Assembly (NCBI GenBank): GCA_037974335.1
Contig: CM075760.1
Coordinates: forward strand, 52,495,451-52,559,450
DNA: 64,000 nt
Source of the DNA: Prionace glauca
Taxonomy: Eukaryota > Chordata > Chondrichthyes > Carcharhiniformes > Carcharhinidae
Reading direction: 5' to 3'
Below the pieces are notes generated by a model that ran no database searches, was not told the origin of the DNA, and saw only the letters and a program-made list of their open reading frames with translations. Shown here piece after piece: positions 53,905 through 64,000 of the stretch. Made by a program: the position numbers and the translations under genes. How positions within the stretch are numbered: the stretch's first letter is position 1; each line of letters opens with the position of its first letter.

Positions 53905-54130
53905 GACTCAGTGAGGATATAAAAAAGCTGGGTATACATTGTTTTCTCTCTACACGTGGGTTGGTAAGTATCAGGTAAACTCTGTGAGTGAATCATGGAG
54001 TTCCAGCTCTGATATTTTAATCCCCCTTTACCCAGCACAAAGCCCCTGGCCCAGGATCTGTCTCCCCCACCATGAGAGAGGGGACTGGAGGAGTTTGAGA
54101 GATCACCGAGGGAAAACATGCGATGGTGAG
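53905..54130 (+). promoter_or_regulatory. Possible TATA promoter with a small spliced leader
   Basis: GATATAAAAAAGC at about 53,917 is a fair TATA box. Downstream, GTTGGTAAGTATC (53,957) is a good donor, CCCCCTTTACCCAG (to ~54,034) a fair acceptor, and GCGATGGTGAGTATG (~54,122) a second good donor. No recognisable protein is encoded by the ~90-bp exon between. Speculative. Confidence 0.25.
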
Positions 54131-54179
54131 TATGAACCTCTTCACTTTCTGTCTGCACCTCTTTCCCACCCCAGCCCTG

Positions 54180-55800
54180 CTTTTCTCTATTCAATCTTCC
54201 TCTCTCTTTCTCGATCTTTCTTTATTTATCTTTCTTTTTTTCCCCTGGACACTTGTTTTCTTCCTGGAATTTTTTTTCCTCTGGGCTCCTTTTTTCCCGC
54301 ACTCTTTTTTTCCCCCGGACTCTTTTCTTTCCCCTTACTCTTTTTTCCCCTGCCCTGCTCTCTTTTCCACCTCCTCCCCTTACTAGATCCCAAGCACACC
54401 CCCTCCTCCCAGTCCTTCTGTTTCCACTCTGGCTCCCAGCCCTCTGTGAATCCCTCCCCAATGGCTCCCTCAGCCCCCTCCCCCCACCAAATCCCTCAAA
54501 GCCTATACTTCCCCTGTCCTGAATCCCCCTCTGTTCACCCACTGATTCCCTGTCCCCTCTGCCCGATCTCCTTCAATCCAACTCTAAGCCCACCCCCCAA
54601 AAATCTCTCTCAGACACCCACTGCCAAAGCCCTCTAAGTCCCTCTGAATCCCCCAAGGTCCTGCCCCAATTCCTTAATCACCCCCCTAAAGACTCCTTAT
54701 AACACCCCCACCAAACCCAAGCCCCCTGACTCCCACCTCCAATCCTTCCTAAGCCCCTGAACTCAAACCCCTCAAGTCCTCCCCAGCCCGGAATCCCTGA
54801 GTCACCTCCCCCCCTCTGAACCCTTCTACGTGCCCCCAATTCTAACCCTGAAGCAAGGCCCACCCTAAATCCCTCTCTGAATCCCCCCTCCTGAATTGCT
54901 ATAAATCCTATCCATCCCTTTCCCTCCGCCCTGACATTCACCCTCCTGCTCTAACTCTCTCTCCCACCCAGATACCCTCTCAGTTCTAAGCCCCCGAGAT
55001 TCCTCTGGAATCCCCTTGAACATTTCCCTGGATTGCCCCCCTTCCGGCATCCCTCTATCCTGCTGCTTCTCAAATCCCATTCCCTTCAATCACTGAGCCC
55101 CAAACCGTGTTTTTTTAATTCCCTCCCCCCACTACAGAACCCCCCTAACCCCCCCACCCCACATCCCTCCTGTATACCTCAGACCTTGAGAAACCCCCCT
55201 CTGTCTCCCCTTCCTGAATCCTTTCAATTCTCCCTGATTCCCACCCTCTCAGTCCCCAATGCTGAATCTCTGAATCCCAAAGTCCCCACAAGACCGTCCC
55301 TTAAATCTCTCCTGAATCCTCTGAGTCTCCCCCTACATCCCTCTCCACTCTCCACTTTAATCCCTCTCAATTCTGCCCCCCCCACTCCAACTGAACCTGT
55401 TGTCCCTCCCCGCAATCACTCTAATTCTCCCGCCTACCGAATCCTTCCCTCTCAGCCCTGTACCACCGCTGCCCGAACCCTCTTCAATTCCCCTCCAAAT
55501 CCCTCTCAACCCTCTATCCCCCCGCTGTCCAATCCCCCGCTGCCCGTACCCTCCTCAGTCGCCCGCTGCTGACTATTCCCCTAAGTTTCCCCCCCACTCC
55601 CTCCCTGTGAACAGCCCCTAGGCAGACCGACAGACACCCACCTCCCCACCCCAATCAATCCCCCTCCACTCCCCCTGTAAACAACTCCTGGTCGAGTTGG
55701 ATGTGGAAACTCTGCCCATTTAAAATGTTCAAGTGATGAATTCCCTGACACAGTTATAACATCCCCGTCCCCTCTCCTCCATTGTCCCTTCTCTCTAATA
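54180..55800 (+). repeat. C-rich, G-poor degenerate repeat tract
   Basis: About 1.6 kb strongly biased to C and T on the plus strand, built from loose repeats of CCCTCTGAATCCC and related words (e.g. near 54,520, 54,800, 54,860, 55,330, 55,490). The complementary strand has many G runs. Long open frames on both strands here are Pro/Ser/Leu or Gly/Arg low-complexity and not genes. Confidence 0.75.
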
Positions 55801-56009
55801 ACTTCTGACTCTGGACAGCCTGTGTTGTAATATTCCCCCCTCTTGTACAAGAGACCACCCCCCTCCTCCCCTTCCCTCTCTGTCTAATAACCCCTGGCTC
55901 TGAGCAAGCCCCTGTATTACAAACTCCCCCTTTAGTAGTTTTTGTGCTGCTTCCCCATCTGCTGTGTTCCTGGCAACTCGCTGCTTGTCAACAGTGAACC
56001 TCTGATCTG

Positions 56010-56780
56010 TCCTGTCCCTCACGAGAGAGAGAGAGAGAGATAAGAGACAAAGAGAAGCAGAGAGATGGAGATAGGGAGGATGCTGCTATAGTTCAGACAA
56101 TGATTCACAGACAGACGGAAGCAGAGATTGGAGAGAGAGATAAGAGACAGAGCTGGAGATAGAAAGAACGCTGCTGTGATTAAGACAGAATGACTGGCAA
56201 AGAGAGAGAGATAAGAGACAGAGAGATATAGAGATGGAGATAGGGAGAATGCTGCTGTAATTTAGACGGAATGATTCAGAGAGTGGGAAGCAGGGAGCGG
56301 TAGAGAAAGGGAAGCAGTTAGTTAGAGACAGAAAGAAGCAGAATGAAAATTAAAGCTTTATTTATTAGTCACAAGTAGGCTCACATTAACATTGCAATGA
56401 ATTTGCTGTGAAAAGACATAGAGATGGAGAGAGGATGTTACTGTAATTCCGACAGATTGAGTCACAGAGAGGGCAGCAGAGTTAGAAAGGGACAGAGAGA
56501 TGGAGAAGGGGCTGCTGTGATCGAGATAAAATGACCCACAGAGAGGGAGAGATGAGCAGAGAGGCTGAGATACAAAGTGAGATGTCGAGATGAGTAGAAA
56601 GGGGGCTTTGGCAAGACAGACTGACAAAGGTTCAGAAAGAGAGAATGAGAGAAAAAGGGAAAGATGCTGCCATTGTGAGAGGCTGAGGGATAGAGGATGG
56701 GGAGAGACAGGGATTAGAACGATGTGGAGAAACAGTTCTGAGGATGGGGGAGTTGTACAGACAGAGCTTCAGGGAGAGGG
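56010..56780 (+). repeat. GA-rich degenerate minisatellite
   Basis: Loose units of about 80-110 bp combine GAGAGATAAGAGACAGAGAG, GATGGAGATAGGGAG and a less purine-rich insert ATGCTGCTGTAATTTAGAC.GAATGATTCA. Inserts recur near 56,082, 56,170, 56,248, 56,430 and 56,510. A SINE tail is inserted at 56,345-56,412. Confidence 0.8.
56345..56412 (-). mobile_element. SINE tail fragment
   Basis: TTTATTAGTCACAAGTAGGC and CATTAACATTGCAATGAA are the complement of the SINE tail seen at 7.3, 8.4 and 9.7 kb. Confidence 0.75.
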
Positions 56781-58395
56781 ACTGGAATCTGGGATTACAT
56801 TGGAGCAGGGATCACTCGAACACACTGACCACTAACCCTCAGTGTAAAAGCCCCACCAGTCTATCTGTGTCTAAAAATGAACAAAGACATGTGGAGATTT
56901 ATTAATATTTTCCCTCCGGCTATATCTCTTGTCTGAGGATTCCTCATGGCAAAACTATTTGTTCTCTGCATCATCAAAGCTTCCAAAGGAATTCTCTTTG
57001 AAAGAAAGAGAAAATAAAATAAAATTTGATAGAAAACAATAAAAGGCACAGCAAGATCCCAGGACTTGCTGAAATTCACAATCTCACTGGGGACTGGGGG
57101 GAACATTTACTTTCACATCTTCATTATTAAACCCTGACAAAATGGGAACACATTTCAAATGAAATGAACTTCCAAATGCCTCGTGACTGTCCCGATATTT
57201 AATTTATTAAACACATCAAAGCATTCTGGGTGGGTGAGCGCTTTACCCCAGAGACAGGCCAGTGAATTAACACAGGAGCCCTCAGTGAAGTTCCCACTTC
57301 TATCAGACACCCCCTCCCTGTTTCTCCCTCTCTGTCTCTTACACATTTCCCCCAGATCGATACCTATCCAATACCTCATCTCTGCTCCTGTCTCTGGATA
57401 ACCTGTCCTGATCTCTGCTCTGTTTTTCTATCTCAGGACAAATCTGGATTGAAATTCTCTAACTTTCTGTCTGACCGTTTAAAATAAAACCTCACATTCA
57501 AAAGAGAAATGAGAGAGGGAAAGCATGAAAATCCACACTCTCTGAAGTGGCTGCTGCACATTTTATTGAACCATTGAATCCAGCCGCTTAAACCCTGTTG
57601 GGGAATGCAAAAGGGTTCCTGAGAATTAGGCCTTGAAGTGAGGCCTAGTCACAGAGGCTGCATTATATCTCAGCTAGAAAGAACAAATCTTCCTCTCCCC
57701 AGTTAACCAGAACAATCCTCTCCTTCCACACCCACAGATCCCAGCGCCCTGTCTAAAAACACAAGCAGGACTCTGGGATTGAGACCAAGCCTTTCCCCCA
57801 GGCTCAGGAATTTGAATTTCTGCTCCCTCTCCCTCCTGAGTGCTTTACAGTGAGAGAGAGACTGAGAATGTTACAATCCGGATCCCACAGGGAATCCCAC
57901 ACTGCAGGAGGAGACCCCCACCCCCACAGCCTCTGTCTCTTTCCCCAAGCCCCTGACACTCCCCACCCCTTCTCCATTCACCCTGTTTCTCTCTTGCTAC
58001 CCACTCTCTTCTACCTCTCCATCTTTTTACATTTCAAGTGTGGGGCACAGTCACAGTGCGAGGAATATGGTGGTTGGGGGGAGGGGGGAACATATCATGA
58101 GTGCACAGCAAGATCCCACATACAAACAGCCTGAACAGGGCCAGATACAAAGTGGTATTGTGAGGACTGGGGTCAAGTGAGTGGGAAATAAGGGAACTAG
58201 ACATCTCCCTCTCTCTCCCTCTCCACACAAGAGCCCCCCCCCCCACAAGATCCTTGCCTCTTCCCACCCCCTCACTGCAACCCCCACACAAACCTCACCT
58301 CTTGCTGTCTTTTCTTGGTTTTCCTTCTCTCTCTCCCGCTCTCTGTCTCTTTCTTTCTCTCCCCCTCTCTCTCTCCCTGTCTAATATGATGAAGT
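56781..58395. other. Unassigned sequence, no gene seen
   Basis: No exon or transposon end recognised. The last 150 bp (58,200-58,380) are CT-rich. Confidence 0.4.
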
Positions 58396-59064
58396 TGTTG
58401 AAGTGGAAATTTTCCTGCTTCTTGACTGTGGTAGAAAAACTTAACAAAGTTTGTTTCGAAAGAACAACTAGCCTTTATCACAAAACTGCATGCAGTATAC
58501 GGCAGAATCTTGGGAACAGAGAGCAGTTAGTACAAGCTGCTAATTCTGTCTCAAGACCGCCCTTACTCTAAGAATCAATTCAATAGTTATACACTTTTCT
58601 TACCAGTTTGCATGACTTCAAGCTTATTCAGGAATTTAATTAGTAATACAAACAGTAGCAACATCATTAACTGTGTTATAACCCGGTGACCTCTGAGACT
58701 CTTTGTCTCATCAATAATATCATTATCTTGTCCTTTGAGGGAAGGAAAAGGTTCTGTGATTCCTTCATCTCTGACCATATCTTGTTTTCTGATGTAATGG
58801 ATGGTTCTGTGACTCCTTCACCTCTGACCTTATTTTGCGTATGTAGTCCCAGGGTGCGTGGAGTCAACCTTATCAAGACAGACTGAGGTCAGGCATTTGG
58901 CCTTCTCTGGTTTTATTCTAGTCTTAAGATATATGGAGTCAGCCTTTGTTGGCCTTCCCAGGTCGGGCGAGGGTCAGATATTTAGGAATCGCTTGGTCAG
59001 TCCTTTTTGTACCATACCAAACAGTTAACCCATCATGCCACTACTCAGCTCGTACAATATCACA
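58396..59064 (+). mobile_element. Solo LTR fossil with 4-bp target duplication
   Basis: 669 bp beginning TGTTGAAGTGG and ending CAATATCACA, flanked by AAGT at 58,392-58,395 and AAGT at 59,065-59,068. It is the same family and orientation as 50,964-52,760. TG...CA ends with a 4-bp duplication are typical of several retrovirus and LTR retrotransposon groups. The internal part is gone. Family not named; old. Confidence 0.6.
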
Positions 59065-59588
59065 AAGTTGCATATACAAGGTTAAAAATGAGGTGTTTGA
59101 CAGATGTAAATATTGAAAAGAAATGCTGAGAAATCCAAAAAAATTCATCTTGCGTGGATTCTTTCGAAAGCCGGTGTCTTTGGGATTTTAAACTGCAGAA
59201 AGCAGGCTGCAGAAGACAGCTTTATAACATCTGTGTCCAAAGCAGCAGCCAGAATCCCAGCAGCAAAACAGGCTTTCAATTGGATCAATGATTTTAAAAC
59301 AAGCTCTCAAACACAACAACCAATTACATTCAGATTGGAGTGTTGGTGACAGCCTCAAGCCACTCAAATTGCAGGAACACTGTGAGGAAATTCTAGGTAT
59401 TTAAACCCGGACAGGAGGAAATAACGGGGAGAGGGGGACCTTGCTGCCTCTTTAGATTGAAGGAGGGAGAGTCTGATACTGAATCCTGCAGTAATATTTC
59501 CAGCTTCATCACATCACCCTCTAAATAGAAACCAACTCAGAAACTATTCCAGACTGAAGCATCAGAAGAAAGCTCACACTTCCAACAG
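59065..59588. other. Unassigned sequence, no gene seen
   Basis: No motif or transposon end recognised between the solo LTR and the LINE. Confidence 0.4.
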
Positions 59589-61676
59589 ACATAGAACATA
59601 GAACATTACAGCGCAGAACAGGCCCTTCGGCGCACGATGTTGCGCCGACCAGTTACAAAACAATGACCCACTAGCCTAAACCAATCCTTTTTCGTCCATA
59701 AATCTATCCACAGATCTCTTAAACGCCCCCAAACTAGGTGCATTTACAACTGCAGCTGGCAGGGCATTCCAGTCCCTCACCACCCTCTGGGTAAAGAACC
59801 TACCCCTGACATCTGTCCTATAACTACCCCCCCTTAATTTAAAGTCGTGCCCCCTCGTGCTAGCTTTCTCCATCCTAGGAAAAAGGCTATCACTATCTAC
59901 CCTGTCTAAACCTCTAATCATCTTATATGTTTCAATGAGATCCTCTCTTAGCCGCCTTCTTTCCAGCAAAAACAACCCCAAATCTCTCAGTCTCTCCTCA
60001 CAGGATCTCCCCTCCATACCAGGCAACATCCTGGTAAACCTCCTCTGCACCCTCTCCAAAGCCTCTACATCCTTCCTGTAATGTGGGGACCAGAACTGCA
60101 CACAAAACTCCAAGTGTGGCCGCACCAGAGTTGTGTACAGTTGCATCATGACGCTGCGACTCCTAAATTCAATCCCCCTACCAATAAACGCCAAGACACT
60201 GTATGCCTTCTTAACAACCTTATCTACTTGATTCCCAACTTTCAGGGATCTATGTACACATACACCTAGATCCCTCTGCTCCTCCACACTATTCAAAGTC
60301 CTCCCGTTAGCCCTATACTCAACACATCTGTTATTCCTACCGAAATGAATTACCTCACACTTCTCCACATTAAACTCCATCCGCCACCTCTCAGCCCAGC
60401 TCTGCAACCTTTCTAAGTCATCCTGCAAACTATGACACCCTTCCTCACAATCTACCACACCTCCGACTTTGGTGTCATCAGCAAACTTACTAATCCACCC
60501 AACTATACCCTCATCCAGATCATTAATAAAAATTACAAACAGTAGTGGCCCCAAAACAGATCGCTGAGGCACACCACTTGTAACCGAACTCCATGACGAA
60601 TATTTACCATCAACCACCACTCTCTGTCTCCTATCTGCTAGCCAATTCCTGATCCAATTACCTAGATCACCCCCAATCCCATACATCTGCATTTTCTGCA
60701 GAAGCCTACCATGGTGAACCTTATCAAACGCCTTGCTAAAATCCATATACACCACATCAACTGCCTTACCCCTATCCACCTCTTCGGTCACTTTCTCAAA
60801 GAACTCGATAAGGTTAGTAAGGCACGACCTACCTGCTACAAAACCATGCTGACTGTCTCTAATCAACTCATTACTTTCCAAATAACTATAAATCCTGTCT
60901 CTAATAATCCTTTCCAAAACCTTACCCACCACAGAAGTAAGACTCACCGGTCTATAATTCCCAGGGAAGTCCCTTCTCCCCTTCTTAAACAATGGGACAA
61001 CATTTGCTGTCCTCCAATCTTCTGGTACTATACCAGAGACTAATGACAACCTGAAGATCAGAGCCAGAGGCTCCGCAATCACCCCTCTTGCCTCCCAAAG
61101 AATCCTAGGGTAAATCCCATCCGGACCAGGGGACTTATCTATTTTCAAACCCTCTAAAATATCCAGCACATCCCCCGTATCAACTGCAATACTATCTATT
61201 TTACACCCCTGCACCCCAGTGTCCTCCTCAGCTACATTCATGTCCCCTTGCGTGAACACCGAAGAGAAATATTGGTTCAACGCCTCTCCAATCTCCTCCG
61301 GTTCCACACACAACTTCCCTCTACTGTCTGTAACTGGCCCTAATCTGTTCCTAACCAACCTTCTGTTCTTGACATACCTGTAAAACGCCTTAGGGTTCTC
61401 CTTAATCCTATCAGCCAAAGTCATCTCATGTCCTCTTTTAGCCCTTCTTAACTCCCTCTTCAACTCCCTCCTAGCCAATCTAAAACTTTCTAATGCACTA
61501 TCTAAGCCCTCAAGCCTCATCCGAACATAAGCCTCCTTTTTCTTCCTAACCAACGAATCAACTTTTTTGGTGCACCACGGTTCCCTGGGCCTACCAAATC
61601 CTCCTTGCCTGACAGGGATATACTTATCACAGACCCGCAATAGCTGCTCCTTGAAAAATCTCCACAAATTCATGAT
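59589..61676 (-). mobile_element. CR1-clade LINE (family B1), 5'-truncated with a 665-codon open frame
   Basis: The 3' end has CATAGAACATAGAAC (TTCTATG units on the minus strand) and the GGGCCTGTTCTGCGCTG tail. The frame at 61,673-59,676 is uninterrupted, from MNLWRFFKEQLLRVCDKY through [67 protein letters not shown] and YCVQFW-like (FCVQFWSPHYRKDVE) to the C-terminus. The endonuclease and ORF1 are missing, so it cannot move by itself. The conserved PQGS of RT motif B reads PQRS (Gly to Arg). Flanked on the right by the unclassified repeat. Confidence 0.95.
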
Positions 61677-61714
61677 GAAATAATTTAAATAATGCCTGAA
61701 AACACTTTACTTCT

Positions 61715-62056
61715 TGCTCTGACCCCTTTTTCAGCGCAGTGCTATTTGGAGTATACCATCAGTGCATTGACTCGTGGGTTGCAAATCCTTACAGTTCTTA
61801 TCACAAATTTGTGATGAAATAATTTAAACAATGCCTGAAAACACTTCTTCTTCATCAACTATCTACCACTGTTTCTTGATTGATTACAGCTTCGGGTATC
61901 TCAATCGCTGAACACCAGCCAGTCCTGGAATAAGTTTAATTCTAACTCATTCTAAGTAAATATTCTCACCCGGCCCTCTGTTGAGACCCTGCTAAGCAGC
62001 TTTAATGGTTCATTGTAGCACAAACTGAGCAGTCATAGGAATATGGTCAAGATTCT
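61715..62056 (-). repeat. Unclassified interspersed repeat, inverted partner of 50,541-50,900
   Basis: The reverse complement of the 50.5-kb repeat, including the TTTAAACAATGCCTGAAAAC, CTGAACACCAGCCAGTCC and CTGCTAAGCAGCTTTAATGG landmarks. A second copy of GATGAAATAATTTAAAT.AATGCC lies at 61,674-61,710, next to the LINE. It ends where a B2 LINE begins. Confidence 0.8.
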
Positions 62057-63720
62057 CTCAGGGACAGAGGAGGGGAACTATGCTTGGAGCCTGGGGGAAT
62101 GGGGGAGATCTTGAATGAATACTTTGCGTCGGTATTCACGCAGGAGAGGGGCCTGATGTCTGGTGCTGTGCTTGAGGAGTTTGAGGATCCGTTGAGGGAA
62201 ATAGTCATCACGAGGGAAGAGGTGTTGGGACTTTTAGACAGTATAAAGATGGATAAATCTCCGGGGCCTGATGGCATCTATCCCAGGCTGCTAAGGGAGG
62301 TGAGGGATGAAATTGCTGGGCCTCTGACGCAAATCTTTGTCTCTTCTTTGGACACAGGTGAGGTCCCAGAGGATTGGCGGATTGCAAATGTAGTACCGTT
62401 GTTTAAAAAGGGTCAGAGGGATAACCCAGGGAATTATAGGCCAGTGAGCTTGACTTCAGTTATAGGCAAGCTAATGGAGAGGATCCTCAAGGATAGGATG
62501 TATGAACATCTGGAACGCTGCAATCTGATCAGGGATACGCAGCATGGCTTCGTTACAGGGAGGTCGTGCCTTACGAATCTAGTGGAATTTTTTGAAGAGG
62601 TGACAAAAACGGTTGACGAAGGACAAGCCATTGATGTTGTCTATATGGATTTCAGTAAGGCGTTTGACAAGGTCCCTCATGGTTGGCTGATAGAAAAGGT
62701 GAAGGCCCATGGGATACAAGGCCAGGTATGTAGATGGGTAGAGAACTGGCTTGGGAGGAGGAGACAGCGGGTAGTAGTGGAAGGCTCCTTTTCCAATTGG
62801 AGGTCTGTCACCAGTGGTGTGCCGCAGGGCTCGGTACTAGGACCTCTTCTATTTGTAGTATATATTAATGACTTGGAAGAGGGGGTAGGTGGTGTGTGCT
62901 GATCACTAAGATGGTTGGATTGGCAGGTACTGAGGAGCAGTGCCTGGCAATGCAACAGGACATAGACAGGCTGGTAGATTGGGCAGATAGATGGCAAATG
63001 GAATTTAATCCGGAGAAATGCGAGGTGATGCACTTTGGCCGGAATAATGTGGAGGGGAGTTATACGATAAAAGGTAGAACTATCCGGAGTATAGATACGC
63101 AGAGAGACCTGGGGGTGCAAGTGCACAAGTCTCTGAAGGTGTCGGTGCAGGTGCAGAATGTGATGAGGGAAGCGTATGGTATGTTAGCCTTCATAGGAAG
63201 GGGAATAGAATATAAGAGTAGGAGTCTGATGTTGCAGTTGTATAGAACGTTGGTTAGGCCTCACTTGGAGTACTGCGTCCAGTTCTGGTCGCCGTACTAC
63301 CAGAAGGATGTAGAGATCCTGGAGAAAGTGCAGAGGAGATTTACCAGAATGCTGCCTGGTATGGAAGGGCTGTCTTATGAGGAAAGATTGAACGAACTTG
63401 GGCTGTTTTCCCTTGAGAGACGTCGGCTGAGGGGGGATCTAATAGAGGTTTATAAGATTATGAAGGGGATAGATAGAGTAAATGGTGGTAAGCTTTTTCT
63501 GCTATTAGAAATGGATAGAACGAGGGGTCACGGGCTTAGGGTGAGGGGGGCTAGGTATAAGACAAATATTAGAGGGCAGTTTTTTACGCAAAGGGTAGTG
63601 GGGGTGTGGAATGCACTGCCGAGTAAGGTGGTGGAAGCAGGCACGCTAGGGTTGTTTAAGAGTCACTTAGACAGCCACATGAGCGGTCTACATATAGGGG
63701 GATATAGCAGGCCTTACTAA
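62057..63720 (+). mobile_element. CR1-clade LINE (family B2), 5'-truncated
   Basis: Two open frames of 272 and 274 codons that together cover RT to C-terminus: [69 protein letters not shown] and [14 protein letters not shown] in the first; DIDRLVDWADRWQMEFNPEK, YCVQFWSPYYQKDVE and RRFTRMLPGMEGLSYEERL in the second. Around 62,897 the catalytic SKFADD codons are missing: the sequence jumps from GGTGTGTGCTGATCAC to TAAGATGGTTGG, a short deletion that also changes frame. It is a fairly young but dead copy. It begins abruptly next to the inverted unclassified repeat. Confidence 0.93.
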
Positions 63721-64000
63721 ACATTGTAGGCTTGGGATTCCGTTTTTACCTCAGGGATGTTACAGTCTTTGCCTGTTTAATAATGAATTTTTTGTCTCCA
63801 CAGGCATTTAAGTCCACCTTGTTGACCAGCAAGGGGCATGCATGCGGCAGGTTGTAGTGGGCTGCTCTTGGATGTTGCTTCGGGAGTTGCCTATTGCTTC
63901 ATGTCGTTAGTGTGCTTAAACTGGACCATCTCAAGGGCATCATGACAGCTCAGAGACTATCTCTGTTGCTGTGCGGACACATGGATTTGGGCCTGTGTCT
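63721..64000. other. Flank of the last LINE, unassigned
   Basis: The first part may be the LINE's 3' UTR, but I see no terminal TTCTATG-type repeat. No gene recognised. Confidence 0.4.

Noticed and set aside
53939-55572. Long Pro/Ser/Leu-rich plus frames
   Set aside because: They follow from the C/T-rich composition of the tract, where stops are rare; no domain or splice support.

Overview
The window looks like vertebrate nuclear DNA, most probably from an elasmobranch (shark). The evidence is a dense mix of CR1-clade LINEs ending in TTCTTATG or TTCTATG repeats, tRNA-headed SINEs of the kind common in sharks, a two-exon receptor of the GPR139-like class (to my knowledge expanded in sharks), tandem C2H2 zinc-finger genes and a nuclear tRNA cluster. 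There are no operons. Species assignment is inference. Most of the sequence is transposon-derived or simple and satellite repeat. Layout: 1-9.7 kb holds nested and decayed CR1 LINEs and SINEs. 9.7-18 kb holds AT-rich sequence with a degenerate satellite, an 84-bp minisatellite and no recognisable gene. 18-20.2 kb holds LINE fragments, including a very young one. 22.0-23.6 kb is a GPR139-like receptor gene on the minus strand. 25.1-36.7 kb is a tRNA locus: about 1.95 kb carrying tRNA-Phe and tRNA-Leu is present twice in inverted orientation around a spacer of about 2 kb, with a tRNA-Glu relic just outside. The right arm is interrupted by a 4.76-kb, apparently full-length CR1 LINE with both ORFs open and about 2.9 identical 198-bp repeats at its 5' end. 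36.7-40 kb holds a 46-bp minisatellite, a LINE, a Ty3/gypsy integrase fossil and a SINE. 40.5-49.6 kb holds two paralogous C2H2 zinc-finger genes, the second behind a GC-rich CCAAT/GC-box promoter, with old LINEs between them. 50.5-53.2 kb holds an interspersed repeat, an LTR with a LINE inserted in it and a 56-bp minisatellite. 54.2-56.8 kb is a C-rich tract followed by a GA-rich tract. 58.4-59.1 kb is a solo LTR with a 4-bp target duplication. 59.6-63.7 kb holds two more CR1 copies, one with a 665-codon open frame. The most interesting object is the LINE at 30,884-35,646. It has monomer-like 5' repeats (a known arrangement in mouse L1, which I do not recall for CR1), ORF1 and ORF2 in one frame separated by a single TAA and a 13-nt G run, and a 560-bp 3' copy 11.7 kb away that I read as identical, all pointing to recent activity. 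The inverted tRNA repeat is the second main point: divergence between its arms rises from a few percent outside to roughly 20% inside. All percentages are by-eye estimates.
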